From positions 2,666,001 through 2,730,000 of the forward strand of contig CBDDPL010000004.1 in assembly GCA_965232285.1 (NCBI GenBank): DNA of 64,000 bases, written 5' to 3'. The translations under genes were made by a program, and so were the position numbers. How positions within the stretch are numbered: the first letter of the stretch is position 1; each line of letters begins with the position of its first letter. Under the pieces are notes generated by a model. It was not told where the DNA came from, did not search any database, and saw only the letters and a list, made by a program, of their open reading frames with translations. This document shows positions 53,866 to 63,844 of the stretch, one piece after another. Origin of the DNA: Denitrobaculum sp965232285. Lineage in GTDB: Bacteria > Pseudomonadota > Alphaproteobacteria > Kiloniellales > Kiloniellaceae.

Positions 53866-54153
53866 ATGTTTATCGTGTTTCTGAAGTTTTCCGTGAACAA
53901 AGACAAAGTCGCCGACTTTCTGGAGGGCCATAAGGCCTGGCTCAAGCGCGGCTTCGACGAGGGTGTGTTCCTGCTCGCCGGCAGTCTTCAGCCCGGCCTG
54001 GGCGGCGGCATCCTGGCGCAGGCGGACTCGCACGCGGAACTGGAGGCGCGCGTCCAGGAAGACCCCTTCGTCGCCGAGCAGGTGGTCACGGCGGAAATCA
54101 CTGAAATGAGCCCGTCCAAGGCCGATCCGCGGCTAGAGTTTCTACTGGCCTAG
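53866..54153 (+). CDS. YciI family protein
   Basis: 95 residues with the YciI fold: MFIVFLKFSVNKDKVADFL, HKAWLKRGFDEGVFLLAGSL, GGGILAQADSHAELEARV, and DPFVAEQVVTAEITEM. AGGAG at 53851-53855 precedes ATG 53866. In an operon with the TetR regulator. YciI proteins are small dimeric enzymes or binding proteins with a conserved His-Asp pair; function here unknown. Confidence 0.85.
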   Translation: MFIVFLKFSVNKDKVADFLEGHKAWLKRGFDEGVFLLAGSLQPGLGGGILAQADSHAELEARVQEDPFVAEQVVTAEITEMSPSKADPRLEFLLA

Positions 54154-54173
54154 GAGCACCTCGTCCCAAAAAA

Positions 54174-54210
54174 GAAACGGGCCCTCACCCGCACGGTGAG
54201 AGCCCGTTTC
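54174..54210. terminator. Bidirectional terminator
   Basis: Arms GAAACGGGC-CCTCACC and GGTGAG-AGCCCGTTTC with a short loop. A-rich on the left and T-rich on the right, so it can serve both the YciI gene and dctM, which converge here. Confidence 0.78.
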
Positions 54211-54231
54211 GCATTTCTCCAAATCCCGTCG

Positions 54232-56334
54232 CTAACTCTGCGGCAGCAGATCCGGCAGGAAGGTGACGATCCCCGGGAAGAACCACAGCAGCGCCAGACC
54301 GATCACCTGGATGATCACAAAGGGGATGACGCCCTTGTAGATATCCATCGTCGTGATGCCTGGTGGTGCCACGCCGCGCAAATAGAATAGCGCAAAGCCG
54401 AAGGGCGGCGTGATGAAGGAGGTCTGCAGGTTCACCGCGATCAGGATCGTGATCCACTCCGGCGGCATGATGGAGGGATCGGCGGCATAGATCACCGGGC
54501 CGACGATCGGGATCACGATGAAGATGATCTCGATAAAGTCGAGCACGAAGCCCAGGATGAACAGCACGAACATGACCACCAGCAGGAGGGTCATGGGGTC
54601 CTTGAAAGCACGCAAGCTCTCCTGGATATAGTGCTCGCCACCGAAGGAGCGGATGGTCAGGCTGAGGAAAAGCGAGCCGATCAGGATCACGAAGACCATC
54701 GAGGTGACCTTCGTCGTCTCCTGCACCACCGCCTTCATGGTCCCGTCCCGCATCAGGATCCAGCAGGAATAGAGCAGACCGAAGACCGCGATGTGATAGG
54801 TGACGATGGCGACGAAGATCGCCACTTGGTCTTCGAAGGAGATGTTGTCCACCGTCATGCGCAGATCGAAGTTGCCGCGCAGCAGCAGCATCACGACGAT
54901 CGCGAGGGCCGCCCAGATGATGACCTTGCTCTTCTGGCCGGCTTCCTGCAGACGCCGGGTGGCCGCCAGCATGATCGCGCCCGCCGCGCCCAGCGCCGCG
55001 GCCGCCGTCGGGTTGGTGACGCCGCCCAGGATCGAGCCCAGCACCGCGACGATCAGGATCACCGGCGGCGAGACCACGCGCAGGGCCTCGACCTCCATCA
55101 GCCGCGGAATGGCGATACGCAGGCCGTAAACGATCAGCACCGCCGGAATGAAGAGGACGAGGAAGCGGATACCGCCGGTGTCCTCCGGCGCGATGAAGAT
55201 GCTGTCGGCCGCGGCCATCAAAACCAGGCCGGCTAGGCCGATCAGGATGGGCTGACGCGGGTGCTGGGGCCGCAGAGACAGCGCCAGGAAGAACATCGAT
55301 CCGATCAGCACCACCGCGGACATGGTGCCGTGCTCAAGCGGCCCGTGCACCGCGGCACCATCGACCAGTGTCGAACCGGCCACGCCGCCCCAGGCAAAGA
55401 GAATCCAGATGAAGGCCAGAACGAAGATCGGCCCGATCACCGCCGCGACCATGCGGCCACTGCTGCCGCCGTAGTGGGTCACCAGATGGAATTCGTCGCT
55501 CTTGGTGAGATCGACGGGCGGCGCTTCATGAGGTCTGAGCAACGCGAAGATAAAGGCATAGCCCGCGTAGAGCATCGCCAGCACCACGCCGGGGATGAAG
55601 GCGGCCTTAAAGAGCGTCCCGGTCGAGAGCACCGCCGGTTCGCCGAGCATCTCCAGGACCGTCACACCCAGCTCCCGGGCGCGGTTTTCCTGGCCGATGG
55701 CATACATGTCGCCGACGATCGAGCCCAACAGAACGATGACGATCGAGGGCGGGATGATCTGGCCCAGGGTGCCCGAGGTCGCAATGACGCCAGTCGAGAG
55801 CGACTTGGAGTAGCCGTAGCGCAGCATGGTCGGCAGGGAGATCAGGCCCATGGTGACGACGGTCGCACCGACGATGCCGGTCGAGGCCGCCAACAAGGTG
55901 CCGACGAAAACCACGGCGATGGCGAGGCCGCCCGGCAGGGTGCCGAAGAGCTTGGCCATGGTGATCAGCAGATCCTCGGCGATGCGCGAGCGCTCCAGCG
56001 CGATGCCCATCAGCACGAACATCGGCACGGCCAGCAGGGTTTCCACGTTACCGCCGAAGGCCCTCGAAAAGACGCCCTGCGCCCAGGTCGAGTGGGTTGA
56101 TAACAGCGCCTTTTCCCAGCCCTGCGCGAGGACCGGGACCTTCTCCAGTTGGCCGTTATGGGTCTCCATAACGTAGAGAAAGCCATACTCGCTGAGGATG
56201 GCGATGATCAGGAAGCTGACGGCGGCGGACCCGGAAATCGCAAAGGCGACCGGGTAGCCGGAAAGGATGCCGCCGAATAGCAGGATGAAGACAATGATGA
56301 GCGAGAGTTCAACGCCCGTGAGACCGAAAAGCAT
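54232..56334 (-). CDS. dctM: TRAP transporter large permease (DctM), unusually long
   Basis: 700 residues, against about 430 for a usual DctM. The N-terminal part (LLFGGILSGYPVAFAISGS, LLAVPMFVLMGIALERS, STGIVGATVVTMGLISLPTM) and the C-terminal part (FILGFVLDFIEIIFIVIPIVGP (in part), NLQTSFITPPFGFALFYLRG) are both canonical DctM. Between them, about residues 270-500, lies an extra membrane block with several helices and variable loops. The arrangement suggests an insertion splitting a standard DctM. It works with DctQ and DctP. Substrate is probably a 2-oxo acid. Confidence 0.9.
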   Translation of the reverse strand: MLFGLTGVELSLIIVFILLFGGILSGYPVAFAISGSAAVSFLIIAILSEYGFLYVMETHNGQLEKVPVLAQGWEKALLSTHSTWAQGVFSRAFGGNVETLLAVPMFVLMGIALERSRIAEDLLITMAKLFGTLPGGLAIAVVFVGTLLAASTGIVGATVVTMGLISLPTMLRYGYSKSLSTGVIATSGTLGQIIPPSIVIVLLGSIVGDMYAIGQENRARELGVTVLEMLGEPAVLSTGTLFKAAFIPGVVLAMLYAGYAFIFALLRPHEAPPVDLTKSDEFHLVTHYGGSSGRMVAAVIGPIFVLAFIWILFAWGGVAGSTLVDGAAVHGPLEHGTMSAVVLIGSMFFLALSLRPQHPRQPILIGLAGLVLMAAADSIFIAPEDTGGIRFLVLFIPAVLIVYGLRIAIPRLMEVEALRVVSPPVILIVAVLGSILGGVTNPTAAAALGAAGAIMLAATRRLQEAGQKSKVIIWAALAIVVMLLLRGNFDLRMTVDNISFEDQVAIFVAIVTYHIAVFGLLYSCWILMRDGTMKAVVQETTKVTSMVFVILIGSLFLSLTIRSFGGEHYIQESLRAFKDPMTLLLVVMFVLFILGFVLDFIEIIFIVIPIVGPVIYAADPSIMPPEWITILIAVNLQTSFITPPFGFALFYLRGVAPPGITTMDIYKGVIPFVIIQVIGLALLWFFPGIVTFLPDLLPQS

Positions 56335-56349
56335 AACGAGTTTGAACCT

Positions 56350-57225
56350 CTAGTGTGTCGGATGGGGTTCGCCGTCTTCCGACGCCGGACCGTCAAGCGA
56401 GTAATGCGCGGGGATCTCTTCGTCTTTCTCCAGCAGGGCCAGAATGTTCCTGTAGAGGAAAGAGACGGCGACGATGAACATCAAGCCGGCGAAGATCACG
56501 ATCAGGACCTTGAAGGCCCAGACCCAGGTGAACTCAGCCGTACCCGAAGACTCGAAGCGCATGCCGCGCCAGCGCGCCTTGTCAGACCAGATGTTCAAGG
56601 GCCGCTGGGCGAAGAGCGCGTTGGTCGCGATCGGCCAGGAGAACCACCAGAGCAGCAGAGTCGAGGGGAAAAGAAAGAACAGCGTGCCGGCCAAATCGAT
56701 CAGCTTTTTGGTCCGGTACTTGGCCGTGCTGTAGATCAGATCGACCCGCACATGCCCGCCCTCGATGAAGGTATAGGCGGAGGCAATGGCGATCAGAATG
56801 GCGTTGTAGAACTTGAGCTGGCCGGAGAGCCACTGCAGTTCGTTGGATGACATGATCATGCCGAAGGGCGAAAAGATCAGGTCGTTGCCCCGGAAGACCT
56901 GGCCCATGACGATGATCAGGACCTGCTGCAACACCATAATCAGTGCAAACCAGGCGGCGAACTTGCCGATCGCGCCGTTGAAGCGCTCCAGGCCGAAGAC
57001 CATGCCGCGCAGGAAGCGCCGGTTATAAAGCCCGATCGCCAGCAGCAGCACCACCGCCGCCAAAACAACGAACAGGAACTCGGACGACATGCCGGCCAGC
57101 AGGACGACGTTCAGCCGCTCCTTCAGGGTCGGGAGCTGCGCCCAGTTGTAAATGTGCCAGGGAAGCAAGAAGAGGTCCGCGAATCCCTTGAGAAACGCCA
57201 GAACGAACTGCCCCAGAATATCCAT
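56350..57225 (-). CDS. dctQ: TRAP transporter small permease (DctQ)
   Basis: 291 residues with four membrane helices plus a longer N-terminal region than the classical about 170-residue DctQ. QQVLIIVMGQVFRGNDLIFSPFG and SAYTFIEGGHVRVDLIYS (quoted in parts) mark the DctQ core. Start MDILGQF at 57225 is chosen; the ribosome site is CTGGGGA. It ends 15 bases before dctM starts. Confidence 0.86.
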   Translation of the reverse strand: MDILGQFVLAFLKGFADLFLLPWHIYNWAQLPTLKERLNVVLLAGMSSEFLFVVLAAVVLLLAIGLYNRRFLRGMVFGLERFNGAIGKFAAWFALIMVLQQVLIIVMGQVFRGNDLIFSPFGMIMSSNELQWLSGQLKFYNAILIAIASAYTFIEGGHVRVDLIYSTAKYRTKKLIDLAGTLFFLFPSTLLLWWFSWPIATNALFAQRPLNIWSDKARWRGMRFESSGTAEFTWVWAFKVLIVIFAGLMFIVAVSFLYRNILALLEKDEEIPAHYSLDGPASEDGEPHPTH

Positions 57226-57407
57226 CGATTTTCCCCAGTCAGCGTCAATTGCAGCCGCAGGCCCGAAGACCGCATGGCACCTCAATTCTGCTGTTGATCA
57301 CATCCCCAGTCTCAGATCCGGTTCGGGCATCTTTCTTCGACCCGATTCCGTCCTCACTCCGACCAATCCCGGCTCCCTACCGGCCCGCGCCGGGCTTCTG
57401 CCCGGAC

Positions 57408-57452
57408 AGAAAGTGTGCGAGACCGGAAAGTTCCCGGCCTCGCCACTTTTCT
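57408..57452 (-). promoter_or_regulatory. Imperfect hairpin between dctP and dctQ
   Basis: AGAAAGTGTGCGAGACCGGA pairs with TCCCGGCCTCGCCACTTTTCT with a few mismatches and a short loop, in the 246-base gap after the dctP stop. Likely reduces transcription into dctQM so that more DctP is made; inferred. Confidence 0.65.
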
Positions 57453-57471
57453 TAGCGGTCTGATCGAAAAA

Positions 57472-58557
<1,086 letters not shown>

Positions 58558-59012
58558 TTATTATACCTCCCAGTTTTTTCAAATAGGCAGCAGCCTTGGG
58601 ACCCGCTACCTGCTTCGCCGCATAGCAATACAGGATATTTCCTACAGAGCGCAAGGCTGGGCTTGTCGAGGCCAAGGCTTTTGAGGCCTCAGCTCTGGTA
58701 TCACCACTGCTCGGAAAGACGAACACCCCGCGAAAGGCTTGTAATACCGCAGATTATTCAATTGATATTATTATATTAATTAGGATTTTTCTTAAGAAAA
58801 CTATCACACCAATAGAACGATATTGCACAAGATTTAAGCAACTTAATGTTTATAACATGAGTCTCAAAAGCTGGTGACTGCAGCCGCGAAACAATCGCGC
58901 TGAGCGAACCTGAACGGCAGCAGATAAAGGCCAGGTTGCTGCAGCCGGGCATTCCGGCTTCAAGCCACTGATGATCCGGCATCTCCCGGTCGAGCGGTGG
59001 CAGGCGTGGACA
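58558..59012. other. Non-coding stretch between bioY and dctP
   Basis: Contains the dctPQM promoter region. A perfect 14-base palindrome TTTTCTTAAGAAAA lies at 58787-58800, in an AT-rich patch. No gene seen. Confidence 0.5.
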
Positions 59013-59047
59013 AAGAAAAGGGCCGGCGAATTTCTCCGCCAGCCCTT
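59013..59047 (-). terminator. Terminator of bioY
   Basis: AGGGCTGGCG / CGCCGGCCCT (one mismatch) with an eight-base loop, then TTTTCTTTG on the minus strand, just after the bioY stop at 59070. Confidence 0.8.
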
Positions 59048-59069
59048 CCCCGGATCTTCAGAAAAGTCT

Positions 59070-59678
59070 TCAGCCGCGGCCGAAGCGCTTCATAAGCTGC
59101 CAGGCGGCGGGCAGCACGGCAGCGGCCAGCGCCAGCTTGGCGGCATCGCCCAGCAGGAACGGGGTCATACCCCATTCCAGGATCGGCTTGTCCCAACCGA
59201 AGAGCGCGCCGAGGTACAGCACGCCCGGAATGTAGATGATGGCATTGCCGATCAGCATTGCGGCCGCCGTGGTGAGAGCCTTGCGATCCCAACCGCGTTC
59301 CGCCAGCAGGCCGCAGGCCACGGCTGCCAGGAGGTAACCCAGCAGATAACCGCCTGTCGGGCCGGCCATGTAGGCAAGGCCGATTCCCTTTTCCGGCGTA
59401 CCGGCGAAGACCGGCAGGCCGATGGCCCCCTGGGCCAGGTAAAAGGCGACACTCGCGCCACCCAGACGCCACCCCATAGCCATACCGAGACCGAGCACGG
59501 CGAAGGTCCCCATGGTCATGGGCACGGGATAGAAAGGAATTTGGATTTTCGCGGCAACCGTGAGCAATACGGAACCGGCAAAGACCAGAAGAACAGCGCG
59601 CATTGCGCTCATCGCCCGGCTCTGAGTCGGCCAGAGTGCCTCGGCGAGAGTCGAAGTTACGGTGGGGACAGCCTGCAT
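59070..59678 (-). CDS. bioY: Biotin transporter BioY
   Basis: 202 residues, six membrane helices. The substrate-binding component of ECF biotin transporters, with TMGTFAVLGLGMAMGWRLGG, GLAYMAGPTGGYLLGYLLAA and LGDAAKLALAAAVLPAAW. GAGGAA precedes ATG 59678. No bioM/bioN next to it; in many Alphaproteobacteria BioY acts without dedicated partners. Confidence 0.92.
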   Translation of the reverse strand: MQAVPTVTSTLAEALWPTQSRAMSAMRAVLLVFAGSVLLTVAAKIQIPFYPVPMTMGTFAVLGLGMAMGWRLGGASVAFYLAQGAIGLPVFAGTPEKGIGLAYMAGPTGGYLLGYLLAAVACGLLAERGWDRKALTTAAAMLIGNAIIYIPGVLYLGALFGWDKPILEWGMTPFLLGDAAKLALAAAVLPAAWQLMKRFGRG

Positions 59679-59817
59679 TTCATGTTCCTCATTGCATGCC
59701 AAATCGAAGTCCAGCGCAGTGCCGCGCTGTGGTTAAAGTCCTTTTAAGCCTTTTGCGGCGGCACGAAAACCGCTTTGTCAGTCAGGCTTTGCAGCCGCGC
59801 TTTGCAGCCGCGCTTCT

Positions 59818-62049
59818 TCACCCGAAGCGATTGGACTTGGGGAAGCCGTTGGGCGGCAGGCGGCCGGAACCGGCGCGGTTACCCAGCCAGGCCTCCAGTT
59901 GGCTTTCGGTGCGGGTCTTACTGCCGATCTGCCAGGTCAGGCCCTCCGCCATGGTGAAGGTCTTCACATCGGACAGGCCGCCGTCCTTGTAGCGCTGCAG
60001 GATCACCCCGCGCCCGCGGGTCATCTCCGGCAACTGATTCAGCGGGAAGACCAGCAGTTTCCGGTTTTCGCCGATCACCGCGACCATATCGCCCTCCGCC
60101 GGCGCGCAGACCGCCGCCTCGAAACCAGGCGACAGATTGAGCACCTGTTTGCCCGCCTTGGTCTGGGCCACCACGTCCTTTTCCGGCACCTGGAAACCGC
60201 GCCCGTCCGCCGAGGCCACGATCAGCTTGCGCTCCGGATCGTGCACGAAGAGCGCGACGATATCCTGATCGTTCGGCAGGTCGACCATCAGGCGCAGAGG
60301 TTCACCGAAGCCGCGCCCGCCCGGCAGCTTGTCGGCGCCGATGGTGTAGAAGCGGCCATTGGTGGCGAAGACCAGCAGCTTGTCCGTAGTCTGCGCATGG
60401 ACCGCGAAGCGGCCCCTGTCGCCTTCCTTGTGCTTGGCGTCCGAAGTGTCTTCGATGTGGCCCTTCATGGCCCGGATCCAGCCTTTGGCGGAGCAGAGCA
60501 CGGTCAGGGGCTCGCGCTCGATCACCGCCTCCATGGGGATCACCACGTCGGAGGGCGGCTGACCGATTTCCGTGCGGCGCGTCCCGAGCTCGGTCTTGGG
60601 GCCGAAGGCCTTCTTGATCTCCTGGATCTGGCCGGAGATGGCGCTCCAGCGCCGGCCCTCGTCGGCCATGAGATCCTGCAGGTCCGCCTGCTCCGCCGCC
60701 AGCTCGTCCCGCTCCTTCCGGATGGTGATTTCCTCGAGCTTACGCAGGGCGCGCAGACGCATGTTGAGGATCGCTTCCGCCTGCACGTCGGTCAGGTCCC
60801 AGCGGGCCATCATCACGGCCTTGGGCTCATCCTCCTCGCGGATGATCCGGATCACCTCGTCCAGGTTCAGGTAAGCAATGAGGTAACCGTCCAGCACCTC
60901 GAGCCGCCGGGCGATCTTCTCCAGCCGGTAGTTGGTCCGCCGTTCCAGCACGACGAGGCGGTGATCCAAAAACGCCTGCAGCACCTCGCGCAGATTCATG
61001 ACCCGCGGTGTGTTGTCGGCGTCGAGCACGTTCATGTTGAGCCCGATCCGGGTCTCCAGATCGGTCTGGCGGAAGAGAGATTCCATCAGCACCGTGGGAT
61101 CGACGTTCCGGCTCTTGGGCTCCAGCACCAGCCTGATCTCATCGGTGGATTCGTCCCGCACATCGCCCAGCATCGCCAGCTTCCGCGCAGTCAGCAGTTC
61201 GGCGATCTTTTCCACCAGGCGGGACTTGGCGACCTGGAAGGGGATTTCGGTCACCACGATCTGGTAGCCGCCGCCTTTGAGGTTCTCCTGCTCCCAGCGG
61301 GCGCGCACCCGGAAGGAGCCGCGGCCGGTGCTGTAGGCCTGTTTGATCGATTCCCGGCTTTCCACCAGGACACCGCCGGTTGGGAAGTCGGGGCCCGGCA
61401 TGAAGTCCACCAGCTTGTCGAAGCCCACGTTCGGCGTCTTGATCTGGTAGATCAGGGCGTCGCAGATCTCGCCGACGTTATGGGGTGGGATCGAGGTCGC
61501 CATGCCCACCGCGATGCCCTGGGCGCCGTTGGCCAGCAGGTTCGGAAAGGCCGCCGGCAGGACCACCGGCTCTTCCGCCTCGCCGTCATAGGTCGGGCGG
61601 AAATCAACCGTGTCCTCGTCGATCCCTTCGAGCAGGGCCTGGGCGACCTCGGTCAGACGCGCTTCTGTGTATCGCATGGCCGCGGCGTTATCGCCGTCGA
61701 TATTGCCGAAGTTTCCCTGCCCGTCGATCAGCGGATACCGCAGGGAGAAGTCCTGCGCCAGACGTACCAGGGCGTCATAAATCGCCTGGTCGCCGTGGGG
61801 GTGGAACTTACCGATGACGTCACCGACCACGCGCGCCGATTTCTTGAAACCGGAATTAGGATCCAGCCGGAGCTGGCGCATGGCGTAGAGCAGCCGACGG
61901 TGCACGGGCTTAAGCCCGTCGCGCACGTCCGGCAGCGAGCGGGCCATGATGGTGGAGAGCGCGTAACTCAGATAGCGGTCGGACAGCGCCTCGGTCAGGC
62001 GAATGTCGCGAATTTCGCCACCGGCGGCAGGAGCAACGGTCGTGTTCAT
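59818..62049 (-). CDS. parC: DNA topoisomerase IV subunit A
   Basis: 743 residues. Catalytic Tyr127 lies in AAMRYTEARL, after RSLPDVRDGLKPVHRRLLYA, ARVVGDVIGKFHPHGDQAIY and FGNIDGDNAA. The C-terminal region has a shorter wrapped beta-pinwheel (VVIPMEAVIEREPLTVL..., RGVILQRYKDGG). Separates daughter chromosomes with ParE. It lies within a conserved parC-recO-era-rnc run. Confidence 0.96.
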   Translation of the reverse strand: MNTTVAPAAGGEIRDIRLTEALSDRYLSYALSTIMARSLPDVRDGLKPVHRRLLYAMRQLRLDPNSGFKKSARVVGDVIGKFHPHGDQAIYDALVRLAQDFSLRYPLIDGQGNFGNIDGDNAAAMRYTEARLTEVAQALLEGIDEDTVDFRPTYDGEAEEPVVLPAAFPNLLANGAQGIAVGMATSIPPHNVGEICDALIYQIKTPNVGFDKLVDFMPGPDFPTGGVLVESRESIKQAYSTGRGSFRVRARWEQENLKGGGYQIVVTEIPFQVAKSRLVEKIAELLTARKLAMLGDVRDESTDEIRLVLEPKSRNVDPTVLMESLFRQTDLETRIGLNMNVLDADNTPRVMNLREVLQAFLDHRLVVLERRTNYRLEKIARRLEVLDGYLIAYLNLDEVIRIIREEDEPKAVMMARWDLTDVQAEAILNMRLRALRKLEEITIRKERDELAAEQADLQDLMADEGRRWSAISGQIQEIKKAFGPKTELGTRRTEIGQPPSDVVIPMEAVIEREPLTVLCSAKGWIRAMKGHIEDTSDAKHKEGDRGRFAVHAQTTDKLLVFATNGRFYTIGADKLPGGRGFGEPLRLMVDLPNDQDIVALFVHDPERKLIVASADGRGFQVPEKDVVAQTKAGKQVLNLSPGFEAAVCAPAEGDMVAVIGENRKLLVFPLNQLPEMTRGRGVILQRYKDGGLSDVKTFTMAEGLTWQIGSKTRTESQLEAWLGNRAGSGRLPPNGFPKSNRFG

Positions 62050-62140
62050 GATTCCCTCAAAAAGCTACCAGATATAGTAGCGGACTGCCGCCCTGTGACA
62101 ACAGATTGCGGGCCGTCTCCTCGGCTTTTCCACAGCTTTT

Positions 62141-62881
62141 TTACGCCGGGTCGGCCTCGCGCTTTGCCGGGGGAAAGAGCGCGGCCAGACGCTCGCGCGC
62201 CGGCGGCAGGGGCCGGTCCTGAAGGTGGAAGATCGAGCGCTCCAGGAAAAAACCTGAAAGCTGAAGCCCCTGCGCCACCTCCTCCGGCCCACCGCTGCCG
62301 CGGCCGATCAGAAAGGACGGCAAGGGCAGCAGCTTATCCCGGTAAGGTTCACCGGCGGCAAGGGAGACCGCGCGCCCGGTCCGCGGACTGACATAGGCGA
62401 GCTGGTCGTTGTCACCGCCCGCGGCACACTGCGAAAGATCCAGTCCGAAACCCAGATCGGCCAGCAGCCCCAGTTCCCAGCGCACGTAAACCTCCGCCCA
62501 GTGATCGCCGTCCAGCGCGCCCAGCAAGGCCAGGAAACCGTGGTAGCAGGCTGGGTGCGGTTCACGCTCCGGCAGGGCCCGCTCGCAGATCGCCGCCGCC
62601 GCGGTCAGGGCGGTCAGGCGTTTCGGTTGCTCCAGTAGCTGCGCCGCATAGCCGGTCTCCAGTTCGCATCGGAAGGTGCCCAGGTGATCGGCGAGCCGGC
62701 CGCTCCAGGTGACATCGAGCAGATTGCCTGGCTGATAGAGCGGCCGGGCCTTGCGGCCCTGTCCGCCCTGGACCAGGCCGGCATGGCGGCCGCGTTCAGG
62801 GGTCAGGACATGGATGATGGCGGCGGTTTCGCCGTGGGGGCGCGCGGAGAGAAGAATACCTTGATCGCGCCACTCGATCAT
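62141..62881 (-). CDS. recO: DNA repair protein RecO
   Basis: 246 residues. N-terminal OB fold (WRDQGILLSARPHGETAAII, HVLTPERGRHAGLVQGG) and C-terminal helical domain with a small zinc-like region. It helps load RecA in the RecFOR pathway. The next gene upstream, era, ends 36 bases before, which is typical order. Confidence 0.92.
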   Translation of the reverse strand: MIEWRDQGILLSARPHGETAAIIHVLTPERGRHAGLVQGGQGRKARPLYQPGNLLDVTWSGRLADHLGTFRCELETGYAAQLLEQPKRLTALTAAAAICERALPEREPHPACYHGFLALLGALDGDHWAEVYVRWELGLLADLGFGLDLSQCAAGGDNDQLAYVSPRTGRAVSLAAGEPYRDKLLPLPSFLIGRGSGGPEEVAQGLQLSGFFLERSIFHLQDRPLPPARERLAALFPPAKREADPA

Positions 62882-62917
62882 GGGCGGCGCAGCCTTGTCG
62901 TCGCCCCTGGCAAGGCC

Positions 62918-63844
62918 TCAGGCATTGAACTCCAGGCCCCATTCCCGATAGCGCTCGGGATCGTCCAGCCAGCGCTCGCGCACCTTCACGAAGAGGAAGA
63001 GATGCACCTTGCGCTCGGTCATGGCCTCCAAATCGGCCTGGGCCTCTTCACGGATGTGGCGGATCATCTGGCCCTTCTTGCCAAGGCAGATCGACTTGTG
63101 CTGCTCGCGCTGCACGTAGATCGTCTGCTCAATCCTTGCGCTGCCGTCGTCGAAATCCTCCCAGCTTTCGGTCTCCACCGTCAGGGCATAGGGGATTTCC
63201 TGATGCAGGCGCAGGAAGAGTTTTTCCCGCGTCACCTCGGCGGCCAGCAGGCGCATGGGCAGATCGGAAAGCTGATCCTCCGGGAACAACCACTGGCCCT
63301 CGGGCACATGGGCCGCCAGGTACTTCATCAGGTCGCTGACCCCGTCGCCGTTCAGCGCGGAAATCATGAAGGTCTGGTCGAAAATGCCTTCCGCATCGAA
63401 GACGGCCGCCAGTTCCAGCAGCCTGTCGCGCTTGATGGCGTCGATCTTGTTCAGGACCAGAATCGCGCGGCGCTTGGTTTCCTTGAGACCCTCGATGATC
63501 ATGCGGGTATCCTTGTCCAGGCGCTTCCGTGAAGCGTCGTAGATCAGAACGATGGAATCCGCATCGCGTGCCCCGGCCCAGGCCGCGGCGACCATAGCCC
63601 GCTCCAGACGGCGCTGGGCGGCAAAGATACCCGGTGTATCGACCAGGACGATCTGGCTGCCCCCTTCCACCGCGATACCCCGGATGCGTGCGCGGGTGGT
63701 CTGGACCTTGTGGGTAACGATCGAGATCTTGGCGCCAACCAGGCCGTTCAACAGGGTCGACTTGCCGGCGTTGGGCGCGCCCAGCAGGGCAACGACGCCG
63801 CAGCGGCTCTCTCCGCCCTGCTTGCCGTGATCATCCGTCGCCAT
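62918..63844 (-). CDS. era: GTPase Era
   Basis: 308 residues. G1 GAPNAGKSTLLN, switch loop TTRARIRG, G3 DTPGIF, G4 NKID, and the C-terminal KH domain with IYVQREQHKSICLGKKGQMI. Binds 16S rRNA 3' end during 30S assembly. Starts overlapping the end of rnc by 14 bases. Confidence 0.97.
   Translation of the reverse strand: MATDDHGKQGGESRCGVVALLGAPNAGKSTLLNGLVGAKISIVTHKVQTTRARIRGIAVEGGSQIVLVDTPGIFAAQRRLERAMVAAAWAGARDADSIVLIYDASRKRLDKDTRMIIEGLKETKRRAILVLNKIDAIKRDRLLELAAVFDAEGIFDQTFMISALNGDGVSDLMKYLAAHVPEGQWLFPEDQLSDLPMRLLAAEVTREKLFLRLHQEIPYALTVETESWEDFDDGSARIEQTIYVQREQHKSICLGKKGQMIRHIREEAQADLEAMTERKVHLFLFVKVRERWLDDPERYREWGLEFNA

Noticed and set aside
59781..59813. Tandem 13-base repeat TTTGCAGCCGCGC between bioY and parC
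   Set aside because: Only two units; too short to call a repeat array or regulatory element.
59899..62391. Very long open frame on the plus strand opposite parC and recO
   Set aside because: It is antisense to two clear genes; its His/Gln/Leu/Gly-rich sequence is the usual product of GC-rich complement strands and shows no domain.
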